Assembly: GCA_016713885.1 (NCBI GenBank)
Contig: JADJOF010000003.1
Coordinates: 1 to 64,000, forward strand
Direction: 5' to 3'
DNA from: Bdellovibrionales bacterium
GTDB lineage: Bacteria; Bdellovibrionota; Bdellovibrionia; Bdellovibrionales; JAMPXM01
Length of the DNA: 64,000 nt
Below, piece after piece: positions 42,375-50,764 of the stretch. Numbering within the stretch: the stretch's first letter is position 1; every line of letters begins with the position of its first letter. The translations under genes were made by a program, and so were the position numbers. The notes under the pieces are model-generated. The model worked only from the letters and a program-made list of their open reading frames with translations. It did no database searches and was not told the DNA's origin.

Positions 42375-42791
42375 ATGAATGAAACCGAAAAGTTGTTCGA
42401 TGAGATTCTTCAGATCCGTTCTCAGTACAAGGCCGAGGTCGATGGCACACACAAGCAGTGGCCCAAGGCAATCCGCGAGCGCGCGATGCGCTTGCAAGGG
42501 CTTGGCGTTTCGCGAAAGGCCCTGAGTCAACGAACCGGGATTTCGTACCACACGCTCGCCTACTGGTCCATGGCTCGCAAACAGTCCGCGGGCTTTCATC
42601 AACTTGCAGTGGGACCCTCATTGCTGCCGACCGCAGATGCAGCAACAGCAACTGTTACGAAACATCAAAACGCTGACCGGCGTAAGGTTTTCGCAACTGT
42701 TACTGTTACGACACCTGATGGGAGTCACTTCCGCTTTGCGTCGGCTCGCGATGCGCTGCTGGTCCTTAAAGGGCTAAAGCGAGGCATTTGA
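42375..42791 (+). CDS. tnpA: IS66 accessory protein TnpA
   Basis: 138 residues, a helix-turn-helix protein of the IS66 tnpA group: IRERAMRLQGLGVSRKALSQ and RTGISYHTLAYWSMARKQ are the DNA-binding segment, and the C-terminus (FATVTVTTPDGSHFRFAS) is the usual end. It is required with TnpB for transposition in well-studied IS66 elements. I chose ATG 42375; TTG 42354 is an upstream alternative. The stop TGA overlaps the tnpB ATG by one base (TGATG). Confidence 0.85.
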   Translation: MNETEKLFDEILQIRSQYKAEVDGTHKQWPKAIRERAMRLQGLGVSRKALSQRTGISYHTLAYWSMARKQSAGFHQLAVGPSLLPTADAATATVTKHQNADRRKVFATVTVTTPDGSHFRFASARDALLVLKGLKRGI

Positions 42792-43177
42792 TGTTTTTAG
42801 AGCGGAAAGGGCTCCGGATATTCGTGTATCGCGAGCCGATCGATATGCGTTGTGGTTTTGAGCGTCTCCACAGTCTGTGTGTCCATCAAATGCAGGCGAT
42901 TATGGATCAGGGCCATGTGTACTTGTTCTTTGGCAAGAACCGGAAGCGAATCAAGTCGCTCTGCTATGATGGAACCGGACTTGTATTGATGGCGAAGAGA
43001 ATCGAGCGTGGATCTTTCATGTCTCATAGCGAATTTATGGGCCGAAATGAGATTACGCAGGAAGAGTTCAAACTGATATTCCATGGCAGCATTGTTCGAA
43101 GACCTATTCTTGATCGGTCGCTTTCGACGCAGCGGGAGTCGTTTGCATTGCCTATAGGCGCCGGTCCATCCTTGTGA
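42791..43177 (+). CDS. tnpB: IS66 accessory protein TnpB (Orf2)
   Basis: 128 residues of the IS66 Orf2 family: the KGLRIFVYREPIDMRCGFERL opening and VYLFFGKNRKRIKSLCYDGTGLVLMAKR are diagnostic, with the region before GSFM as the normal middle. Required for transposition although its biochemistry is unknown. Its start is coupled to tnpA by a TGATG overlap, and tnpC begins 3 bases after its stop. Confidence 0.92.
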   Translation: MFLERKGLRIFVYREPIDMRCGFERLHSLCVHQMQAIMDQGHVYLFFGKNRKRIKSLCYDGTGLVLMAKRIERGSFMSHSEFMGRNEITQEEFKLIFHGSIVRRPILDRSLSTQRESFALPIGAGPSL

Positions 43178-43180
43178 AAG

Positions 43181-44767
43181 ATGGATTTCAAGAAGCGAAT
43201 GCAGCAGATCGTTCGGACCGAGACTCCAGAAGTCGTTGCACTGCTGATGGCCGACATGGCCGAGCACATTGCAAACCAAAAGTCCGAACTTGAGCGCTTG
43301 AGATCAGAGCAGGCTCAACGAGAGCAACAGAGCTTTAACGTTGAAGAGAAGCTGAAGCTGATTCGTCGTTCAATCTACGGACGAAGTAACGAGAGACGAC
43401 CCGAGGCAAGCGATCGCCTGAGAACTCGTAGCCAAGTCGAGAATTTGATTTTTAGCCAGGCCATGTTTCCTACCAATGAAATACGGGATAAGGCAGGTCA
43501 AACGATTGAAACTCGGTGGGCCAATTTGGACTCTCAGGAAATCGATGTTTTCGTGAGTGATGCGGAGTTCGAAGAAGAGGGCCGCTTGCGCGGTATCAGG
43601 AAACACGATCTAGAGAAGTGGTCTGAATTATGGGAGGAAATCCCGAACGCCTTTGAAACTGTCACGAAGATCGAAATCATTGAACGCCGTTACATTAAGA
43701 AGATCTTCAAAAAGAAAAAGTACAAGTTGAAAGAGCCCTTTACGATTCAGGTCGACGACAAAGATGTGATTTTGACCGCACAAGTGCCCGGACTATTGCC
43801 GGGAATGAACTACACAACAGACTTTGTGGCAGCGGTGGTTTCTGACAAGTACATCAGTCACATCCCTTTGGAGAGACAGGTTCGCCAGATGGAGTCTTTG
43901 GGTCTTAAGGGGATGCAGAACTCAACACTGTCTCGTCTGTGCGCTGTGGCAGCGGGGAGTCTTGAGCCACTTCAGGAAGCTATTCTGTCTGAGGTCTTGC
44001 AGAGCGATACAGCTCTTCATATCGACGAAACCCCATGGGGCATTCAGAACAAGAATGAACGCGACGGATTTATGTGGGTCATTTCGAACCGCTGTGGAAG
44101 CTACTATTTTTTTAAGCCGACGCGGTCGGCAAAAATATTGACCGAGAAGTTGCGCGGCTACAGCGGTCCCGTCGTGACGGACGGTCTCGAGACGTACAAT
44201 GGAGTTCTAGCTGAGGCGAAGATCCCACATGCCTATTGTTGGGCGCATGCGCGACGTGAGTTCTTCAAGATTGAGTCGCACGACCCATCAGTGACTCCGA
44301 TTTTAGATCAGATCGATAAACTCTTTGAGATTGAGCGAAGGGCTAAGGACTTTAGCGAGCTTAAAGCCCTTCGCGGGAAGGAAAGCGCGCAAGTTATTCA
44401 AGATTTGAAGCGAATTCTCCTAGAGGAATACCCAAATTCCCGAGATGGCTCGCAGAAGCGAAAGGCGATTCAATATATCAGCAAAAGATGGCCAGGGTTT
44501 GAACTGTTTTTGAATGACACTCGAATTCCGCTATCAAACAACGAAGCCGAACGAACGATCCGTCATGCTGTGATGGGCCGAAAGAACTATTACGGCGCTG
44601 GGTCTCATAGCGGGGCCGAGACCGCGGCGACTCTTTTTACGATTATTGAAAGCTGCAAGAAAAACGATATCGACCCAAGGACCTACCTCTTACGCGTTCT
44701 AACCTGGCTCACTGAGGGCGACGAAATTGAGACGCCACTATCGTATGCCCGGCGCATTCGCCAATAG
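43181..44767 (+). CDS. tnpC: IS66 transposase TnpC
   Basis: 528 residues. A coiled-coil N-terminus (IANQKSELERLRSEQAQREQ) with a KLIRRSIYGRSNER segment precedes the transposase core. LHIDETPWGIQ supplies the first catalytic Asp/Glu cluster, VVTDGLETYNG the second Asp and IPLSNNEAERTIR the Glu of the DDE triad. YCWAHARREFFKIE lies between the last two as usual. The stop codon's last base is the first base of the right terminal repeat. Complete and apparently functional. Confidence 0.95.
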   Translation: MDFKKRMQQIVRTETPEVVALLMADMAEHIANQKSELERLRSEQAQREQQSFNVEEKLKLIRRSIYGRSNERRPEASDRLRTRSQVENLIFSQAMFPTNEIRDKAGQTIETRWANLDSQEIDVFVSDAEFEEEGRLRGIRKHDLEKWSELWEEIPNAFETVTKIEIIERRYIKKIFKKKKYKLKEPFTIQVDDKDVILTAQVPGLLPGMNYTTDFVAAVVSDKYISHIPLERQVRQMESLGLKGMQNSTLSRLCAVAAGSLEPLQEAILSEVLQSDTALHIDETPWGIQNKNERDGFMWVISNRCGSYYFFKPTRSAKILTEKLRGYSGPVVTDGLETYNGVLAEAKIPHAYCWAHARREFFKIESHDPSVTPILDQIDKLFEIERRAKDFSELKALRGKESAQVIQDLKRILLEEYPNSRDGSQKRKAIQYISKRWPGFELFLNDTRIPLSNNEAERTIRHAVMGRKNYYGAGSHSGAETAATLFTIIESCKKNDIDPRTYLLRVLTWLTEGDEIETPLSYARRIRQ

Positions 44768-44788
44768 CGTGGATTACGCAGGGGTTAC
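44767..44788 (-). repeat. IS66 right terminal inverted repeat
   Basis: Perfect complement of 42315-42336; overlaps the end of tnpC by one base. Confidence 0.95.
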
Positions 44789-44796
44789 TCTTTGAC
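44789..44796. repeat. IS66 target-site duplication, right
   Basis: TCTTTGAC, identical to 42307-42314. Confidence 0.95.
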
Positions 44797-45871
44797 GGGC
44801 TGTTCTTCCAGACCTTGGACGCCGTACGATTTCCCAGTCGATGTTTCAGAACAGCTCAAGCATGCAACTGTCAAAGTTCGAAGCTATGGTATGCCCGGAT
44901 GCTCGGGCGTTTTCATCAGTCCCGCTATAGTTCTGACGGCATCCCATTGTGTTTATTCAGGTCTCAATATTGAAGTGAGCCGGTTTGCTACACCTGAGAA
45001 TTTTGTGTCTGGCTCGCTGATTTTCAACCATCCGAATGCAGATATATCGGTTTTAAAAGTAGCGCCTGAGCCGAACGACACGGCCATTCGAATTAAAGCG
45101 GATCCGACCGCCGTGGACGATGAGATTGTCGCGACTGTTGGTCACCCGATAGAAACCGAAAATCCGTACAATCCGTTCGCCTTATCGTCTTCTTCCTTTC
45201 GTCTCTCAACTGGGATGCCGCTTTGGCTCAAAGAGAATGAGCTCGCGGTATCGATCCGTGTTCAGCCAGGTAACTCTGGAGGTGGGCTAATAACCAATAA
45301 AGGAGAAATTGTTGGAGTCATGTCGAAATTTGGCCCAGATCCGAATCAATTTCCCAAGTTTGAAACTGTCGGTTTTTTTGCTGGAGGACCGGCGCTCAGA
45401 GAAACGAACATTCGCATAAGTCGGTCAAATGTTGGAAATGATCCTGAATTGCCTTGGACTGAGGCTGAATCAAAGCTTTATACGAGTCTTGGTGCTGGCT
45501 ACCGAACCGAAAGAAATTTTTCCGCTTCGGTTTTTCCGACCATAGGCCTGTCGTTTCGATATGCTGAACGATTCGAACTAGGACTCGGGACTGCGGTTGA
45601 TTTTAATCACGAGTTTGACTGGTACTTTGGTCGAATGCGGGCATTCAAATTGTTTGGAACTGGTTACGCATCGTTCCTCTTCGGGGCCGGACTTTTTTGT
45701 GACAAGGGAACAAGTGCTAACGGCGGAGTCATATCGCCATCTTGTCGACCCGAATTCACCTTGGGCATTCCAGGAGTGAATATGGGGATTCAGATCGCCC
45801 AAGGCGATGGACCAATTCTAGGCCTGATCGAGATAGAAATGTCGCGATGGTATTCAAGCCTCGGATATTGA
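44797..45871 (+). pseudogene. 3' part of lipoprotein trypsin-like serine protease, split by IS66
   Basis: The open frame starts inside the target duplication at TTG 44792 and reads TGCSSRPW, which is the lipobox Cys and mature N-terminus of the disrupted protein. The catalytic triad is visible: His in VLTASHCVYS, Asp in PNADISVLKV and Ser in VQPGNSGGGLI (restored numbering about 66, 98 and 176). A second domain of about 130 residues (PTIGLSFRYAERFELGLGT to FTLGIPGVNMGIQ) is beta-strand-rich and resembles a membrane beta-barrel or jelly roll. Without the signal peptide the product could not be lipidated or exported, so the gene is inactivated in this strain. Confidence 0.85.
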
Positions 45872-45993
45872 TTACAACTACTTATTTCCCGTCCAGTGAG
45901 CTTCCGCCAGGGAGTTCCTGTATGGTGTCGATCATTGTGTAAAAGCCGATCTGGCTCGCGTGCACGGCCAACGGCACTCCGCATCCCGAAATA

Positions 45994-46025
45994 AAAAGAG
46001 CGCTCCGGTTAGGGAGCGCTCTTTT
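45994..46025. terminator. strong bidirectional terminator
   Basis: AAAAGAGCGCTCC pairs with GGGAGCGCTCTTTT around a short loop, with A-rich and T-rich outer flanks, so it can stop transcripts from both sides. It lies between the convergent protease fragment and the vWA-protein gene. Confidence 0.9.
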
Positions 46026-46029
46026 ATTT

Positions 46030-49000
46030 TCACCAGTATTCGATCTTGAACTCATCGCCGTAGCTGAACTTGAAGTTCGCGTCGATGGTGATGGTTCCGC
46101 CGCTGGCGGACCACCAGACCTTGTCGACCGGTGCGCCCCAGTCGGTGGCGCCTTTCGCGCGGAACCAGACGCGGCGGATCTTCTGATCGCTCTGCACACC
46201 TTTGAAGTTCACGGAGCGATTGAGTCGTACGCGGATCTCTGCGCTCAGGTCCTCAAGAGCTGAAGCGTAATCAGCTGATGACGAAAGGACTGAGCGTTTT
46301 TTGCCGCCAAGCATATCGGCCAGCTGATTGTAGTTGGTTCCGACGCTGCCATTGATGCCGAGCGGATCACCACTTTGGCGGACGAAGACGGAAACGATGG
46401 GTGAGGCGGCGTTGAATAACTCGCGACTGCGGTCGACGATGTAGTTCACAAGAGCGCCGGACTCATTCATCTCAGAGCGCGAACCCGCGACATAAGTCGT
46501 TGCTGAGTCGTTTGAGCGATACGGACCGCGCGTAACCACGCGAGTTTGGCCCGTGGCACAAGTCATTTTGTTCGACTCAGGCTCGAGCACGAATGTCGAC
46601 TTTACGACATTCGCTGCCGGTGTGGTCGAGCAGGCGTAGTGGTTATCGCCGACTGTGCCGCTGCTTGTTTTGCAGAAGCTCGTCTGTGCGCATGGCGTGT
46701 CGCATGTGAACGAACCTTCGAGTGTTTTAACAGTCGTGTTCGACTCATACTTCGCACCAGCTGGGATATCAGTCGGCATACAGCCGCGTTTTCCGCCGGC
46801 CGAGCTGTCGCAGACGTTTTGCCAAGCAGCGATGGAGCAGCTGAGGTCCTTCGTTGCGTCGGACAGAGTCGTCGTATCGCTTAAAAGAGCAGTGACTTTG
46901 CAAATCGGTGTCGTGCCAGCCGACACATTGAGCGCTCGCGAGGTCACGAGAGAGTTGCGTACAGCATCGGAGCAGTTGTCGCCGACGGCCGGGTTAAATG
47001 TCGGCCATGAAGCGTAGCTCTGGTCGCCGGTCACCGAGCGATCGAGATCGTTGCCGGCAGCACACGTCGGTTCGTGGCCGGCGTCGGTGTAAACTGCGCC
47101 AGCGCCGAGGCGATTGAAGACGAAGCTTGCACAGTTGCCGCCCGCCGGTGCGCCTTCAAGGTTCTTGGTCAAAAGGCTGCTATACACGGTCTGGCAGTTT
47201 GCAACGTTTGGATCATTCGTAAGACAGTTGCCGACCTGATTAGTGAGAGTTGGGCCGTCGGCGCAAGTGATGGGGTAGCTCGAGTTTCCAACGACGCTTC
47301 CAGCGGGAAGTTTTGATTTGAAGGTGTTCTCGCAGCCAGTGCCATCGGCGCGGCCTTTGATGGTCGCTGTATAGGGACCAAGATATACCGTACGACAGTT
47401 TTTGATGTTGTCATTGTCGGGGCCTGTGCAGGCTCCTGCCATGTCAACTGCGGCGATTTCGGTACAAACCGGTTGATATCCACTCACGTTGTAGACTGCG
47501 CCCGAAGGAAGCTTGCCAGCGGCGAAGTCGGCACACGATTTGGCGCCCGGAGTGCCGTTGAGCGTCGTGGGCGTCGCGGCCGCCGTGTAGATGGTCTGAC
47601 AGTTCTGTTTGTCGGTGTCGTTCACGGTACAGCTGCCTGTTTTAGCTGTGAGAACAATTGTTCCGCACGAGGGCTTGTAACCAGCGTCGTTGTAGAGGCC
47701 TCCGCTGGGGAGACGACCAGCGACGAAAGCGTCACAGGTTGAATTGACGGCGCCGCTGAGGCGTGTCGTTTTTGGTGCCGAGTAGTTTTGATTGCAGTTG
47801 CGAATGGATGTGTCACCTGAGTCACATGCGCCGCTCTTCGCGATCGGAGTCGTGAGCGAGCAAACGGGTTTGTAGCTCGCGTTATTGTAAAGTGCGCCCG
47901 ACGGCAATTTGCCGGCCACAAAGGCACCGCAATTTGCGCCAAAGTCTCCAGTTAGAACAGCAGTCGAACTTGGGTATGTGTATTTGCAATTGGTCTTAGC
48001 GCCGTCGCGGATGACGCAGTCTTCAACTTCGGTGAAGTACTTCACACTCGTTTGCGGAATTTCATAGGTCGGTGACTTTGTGTAATAAGCAACGTTTGTT
48101 TCAACGGCGTCGTAAGTCATTTTAGATGTGTCGTAGGCAACACTTGTTTTGCGCTGTTCGTATCGCTGTTCCGACTTCCAGTAGCCGACGTTTGTCTGCA
48201 GCTGGTCGTACTTCATCGACTTTGTCTGGTAAGAGACATTTGTTGTCGGAAGTTTATAGTCGACTTTATAGGAGAAGCCTTTTTGGAAGTCGACGCGACA
48301 CTTTGCAAATGCGGGGTTCGTGATTTCAGCGCGGTAAGACAAAGTGGTCTGCGGCATCTCGCAGCGACCATCGACGTAATCGACGTTGCCTTTGGCGTCG
48401 ATATAGCTTTCGACACAAGCGCGACCCGAAGGGTCCTGGTCGTTTTCATCAGAGACGACGATGACACTTGTCAAATCACCAGGATTGAGGAGGCCTTTGT
48501 TGTTCTTTAAGACGCGGGCGAGGGCGCAGAGGCCGCTCTCTTTGTCGATGATGTCGTCCATCACTCCGCGCTTGGTGACGGCGTCAACTGCTGAGAGTGT
48601 TGGGTTCAGAAGTGCCAACCGGTCATTGAAGTCGCGTGAGAAGTCAGCAACGGATGCGTTTCTCGGTTTGCGAGCGGCATAGGATGTTGCGTTCGATGGG
48701 AAGAGAGCAACGGGTGCTGGGTAAAAACTATTGATCGTGCGATCGGACATCGATTCAGTTTTAAGTCCAAAGCCCGCGAGGTCGCCGGGGATTTGACCAC
48801 TGAGACTCGCTCCACGATGGACGGCCATTTGGGTCGGATCAAGCTGAGCGAAAAGCTCTGCCGCTTGCGAAGGGACGCGTGAGTAAACTGACTCGCCTTT
48901 TCCGGGGGTGTATTGTGCAGTGCTGATCAGGAAAGCAGACGTGTCGAAGGGTGCGAGGTTGTTGACGTTGGCACCGGCGAACATGCGATCAAAGGCCTTG

Positions 49001-49257
49001 GAGAGATTGACCTGGTTGATTTGCATGGTTCCGGAGTTGTCGACAACAAATACGAGTTTGAGCGGCGGGAAGCTGTCGGCATCACCAGCAGTGGCCGAGG
49101 CATAGTTTGGAACGTAAGGTGTCTGCGACTCGAGAATGCTCGCCAAGTCGTCACTTGCGGTAAACGACGCTTGGTTGGCGCAGTTCTGATACGCAAAAGC
49201 GCTGAAGACGCCAACGATGATGAGTCCAAAAATAGGACGAAGTGAAACTGACTTCAT
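46030..49257 (-). CDS. large exported von Willebrand A protein with two kinds of tandem repeats
   Basis: 1075 residues from ATG 49257 (GGGGGAG about 7 bases upstream). An export segment (SLRPIFGLIIVGVFSAFA) ends at YQNCAN, an imperfect lipobox common in this group of bacteria. A vWA-like domain follows (KLVFVVDNSGTMQINQ, a DxSxT-like metal site with N for S; then VIVVSDENDQDPSGR). Next are 4.5 copies of a 16-residue repeat (TNVSYQTKSMKYDQLQ type) and five copies of a Cys-rich repeat of about 65 residues, each with AGKLPSGALYNNASYKPVC-like segments. The end is beta-rich (RRVWFRAKGATDWGAPVDKV). The order suggests a surface adhesin or sensor with disulfide-stiffened repeats. Neither repeat type is known to me. 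Confidence 0.75.
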   Translation of the reverse strand: MKSVSLRPIFGLIIVGVFSAFAYQNCANQASFTASDDLASILESQTPYVPNYASATAGDADSFPPLKLVFVVDNSGTMQINQVNLSKAFDRMFAGANVNNLAPFDTSAFLISTAQYTPGKGESVYSRVPSQAAELFAQLDPTQMAVHRGASLSGQIPGDLAGFGLKTESMSDRTINSFYPAPVALFPSNATSYAARKPRNASVADFSRDFNDRLALLNPTLSAVDAVTKRGVMDDIIDKESGLCALARVLKNNKGLLNPGDLTSVIVVSDENDQDPSGRACVESYIDAKGNVDYVDGRCEMPQTTLSYRAEITNPAFAKCRVDFQKGFSYKVDYKLPTTNVSYQTKSMKYDQLQTNVGYWKSEQRYEQRKTSVAYDTSKMTYDAVETNVAYYTKSPTYEIPQTSVKYFTEVEDCVIRDGAKTNCKYTYPSSTAVLTGDFGANCGAFVAGKLPSGALYNNASYKPVCSLTTPIAKSGACDSGDTSIRNCNQNYSAPKTTRLSGAVNSTCDAFVAGRLPSGGLYNDAGYKPSCGTIVLTAKTGSCTVNDTDKQNCQTIYTAAATPTTLNGTPGAKSCADFAAGKLPSGAVYNVSGYQPVCTEIAAVDMAGACTGPDNDNIKNCRTVYLGPYTATIKGRADGTGCENTFKSKLPAGSVVGNSSYPITCADGPTLTNQVGNCLTNDPNVANCQTVYSSLLTKNLEGAPAGGNCASFVFNRLGAGAVYTDAGHEPTCAAGNDLDRSVTGDQSYASWPTFNPAVGDNCSDAVRNSLVTSRALNVSAGTTPICKVTALLSDTTTLSDATKDLSCSIAAWQNVCDSSAGGKRGCMPTDIPAGAKYESNTTVKTLEGSFTCDTPCAQTSFCKTSSGTVGDNHYACSTTPAANVVKSTFVLEPESNKMTCATGQTRVVTRGPYRSNDSATTYVAGSRSEMNESGALVNYIVDRSRELFNAASPIVSVFVRQSGDPLGINGSVGTNYNQLADMLGGKKRSVLSSSADYASALEDLSAEIRVRLNRSVNFKGVQSDQKIRRVWFRAKGATDWGAPVDKVWWSASGGTITIDANFKFSYGDEFKIEYW
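47020..48021 (-). repeat. five tandem Cys-rich protein repeats of about 65 residues
   Basis: Each unit has roughly four Cys: an NC (NCKYTY, NCNQNY, NCQTIY, NCRTVY, NCQTVY), then a C before F or E (CGAFVAGKLPSGALYN, CDAFVAGRLPSGGLYN, CADFAAGKLPSGAVYN), then YKPVC-like and a C in the following GAC or GSC. Units diverge towards the C-terminus. Confidence 0.8.
48016..48243 (-). repeat. 16-residue (48-base) tandem repeat array
   Basis: Four and a half in-phase copies of T-[NS]-V-x-Y-x(6)-Y-x(4): TNVSYQTKSMKYDQLQ, TNVGYWKSEQRYEQRK, TSVAYDTSKMTYDAVE, TNVAYYTKSPTYEIPQ, then TSVKYFTEV. Strict period without gaps implies DNA-level duplication. Confidence 0.85.
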
Positions 49258-49703
49258 ACGAAACTCCCCCACGGACCACGATGATGAGCCTGAGCTCACA
49301 GTTCTAAAGCCACTTTAGTGCAAGCGACGAACCACTTTCTGTATCGGTTGCCTACTTAAAATCCTCAAGGGAATTAGACCTTTATGGACGGCTAGCGAGT
49401 AGGTCCAGTTGTCGAACATCTAGCGAGTAAATTCGGACACAGGAGCAGAGTTCTTGAACTCATTGCGAACCAGGAGCGTGCTCGGCGAGAGTGTCTCAGT
49501 ACGATCCGATTTTGCTCCCGCTGTTCAGAGGTTGACGGTGTTCTGATGATCGACAGCGTAAAGACTGAGGTCGAGCAGTAGGAGATGCGTCGATTTTTGC
49601 CTGAGAATCATGCATTTGAAATGCGGCGCATTAGGTCCTTGCCCGTTGCCCAGCGCGGTCCCGTCCGTTATCGTCGCAAGCGATTAGGGAAAGGACGTTT
49701 TTC
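49258..49703. other. 446-base intergenic region with a short direct repeat
   Basis: No gene found. CTAGCGAGTA occurs twice, at about 49390-49399 and 49420-49429, within similar contexts, like subterminal repeats of a decayed insertion sequence. The region must contain promoters for the divergent vWA gene and the glycolytic operon. The ribosome-binding site of gap is GGGAAAGGACG at about 49688-49698. Confidence 0.4.
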
Positions 49704-50741
49704 ATGGCTGGGACATCTGTTCGTGTTGGTATCAATGGTTTTGGTCGAATTGGCCGCGTTCTTGCGCGAGCGATTTTTGAAAAGGGCGGCAGCGGTATCG
49801 AGATCGTCGGTATCAATAACGTTGGCGACGCGAAGCTTGCAGCTCATTTGCTCAAGTACGACTCCACTCATGGCATTTTCGACGGCGAGGTCCATGCTGA
49901 GGGCGAAGGCGCGACGGCGTGCATTTCGGTCAACGGAAAAAAGATCCCTCTTTGTGGCACTAAGGATCCTGCACAGATTCCCTGGAAACAGTGGGGTGCT
50001 GATATCGTGTTTGATTGCACTGGTGCGTTCAACGATAAGCGTGAAGAGCTGATGAAACACATCGCCGGTGGGGCGAAAAAAGTGATCGCTTCTGCTCCGG
50101 CAAAAGCGGCCGACCTCACGGTCGTCTATGGCATCAACCACACTTCGTATGATTCGGCTAAGCATCAGATTCTTTCAAATGCGTCGTGCACGACAAATTG
50201 TCTGGCGCCGCTGGCGAAAGTTTTGAACGACACCTTTGGCATTGAACATGGTTTGATGACGACAATCCATTCGTTCACTAACGACCAGATGGTGCTCGAT
50301 GCGCCTCACAAAGATCTGCGTCGTGCACGAACGGCGTCGGCGTCGATGATTCCGACGACAACCGGAGCGGCCAAAGCTGTTGCTGAGGTTTTGCCGGTAT
50401 TGAAAGGACGTTTGGATGGGACATCGGTTCGCGTTCCAACCGAGAATGTATCGCTTGTTGATCTTACCTTTACCTCTGCAAAGGATCTTTCCGTTCAGGC
50501 GATCAACGACGCATTGAAGGCGGCGGCTGCGGGTCCGATGAAAGGAATTTTGGCTGTTGAGAATGCACCGCTGGTATCGGTTGATTTTAACGGCAACAAA
50601 TACTCGTCGATCGTTGATCTGCCGAGCACAATGGTGACCGGCACTCGCATGGCGAAGGTCTTCTCTTGGTACGACAATGAGACGGGATTCTCCAATCGCA
50701 TGGTTGATCTTGCGCTTCATATGGCGAAGCAAGGTCTCTAA
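49704..50741 (+). CDS. gap: glyceraldehyde-3-phosphate dehydrogenase
   Basis: 345 residues. The NAD-binding VGINGFGRIGRVLARA opens the protein, the catalytic Cys is in SNASCTTNCLAPLAKVL with ASA-type context upstream, and HSFTNDQMVLDAPHKDLRRA, TTTGAAKAVAEVLPVLKGRL and WYDNETGFSNRMVDL follow. It converts glyceraldehyde 3-phosphate to 1,3-bisphosphoglycerate in the cytoplasm. First of a gap-pgk-tpiA operon; pgk begins 23 bases after its stop. Start ATG 49704 is preceded by a good Shine-Dalgarno. Confidence 0.97.
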   Translation: MAGTSVRVGINGFGRIGRVLARAIFEKGGSGIEIVGINNVGDAKLAAHLLKYDSTHGIFDGEVHAEGEGATACISVNGKKIPLCGTKDPAQIPWKQWGADIVFDCTGAFNDKREELMKHIAGGAKKVIASAPAKAADLTVVYGINHTSYDSAKHQILSNASCTTNCLAPLAKVLNDTFGIEHGLMTTIHSFTNDQMVLDAPHKDLRRARTASASMIPTTTGAAKAVAEVLPVLKGRLDGTSVRVPTENVSLVDLTFTSAKDLSVQAINDALKAAAAGPMKGILAVENAPLVSVDFNGNKYSSIVDLPSTMVTGTRMAKVFSWYDNETGFSNRMVDLALHMAKQGL

Positions 50742-50764
50742 AAATTTCCGCAGAGGTGAGTGAT

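Larger units (their letters stand above)
42315..44788 (+). mobile_element. complete IS66-family insertion sequence
   Basis: 2474 bases bounded by perfect 22-base inverted repeats (42315-42336 and 44767-44788; ends GTAACCCCTGCG and its complement) and flanked by the 8-base direct repeat TCTTTGAC. It encodes the three IS66 genes tnpA, tnpB and tnpC in order. The ends and target duplication are undamaged and all three genes are open, so insertion was recent and the element may still be mobile. It disrupts a lipoprotein serine protease gene. Confidence 0.97.
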
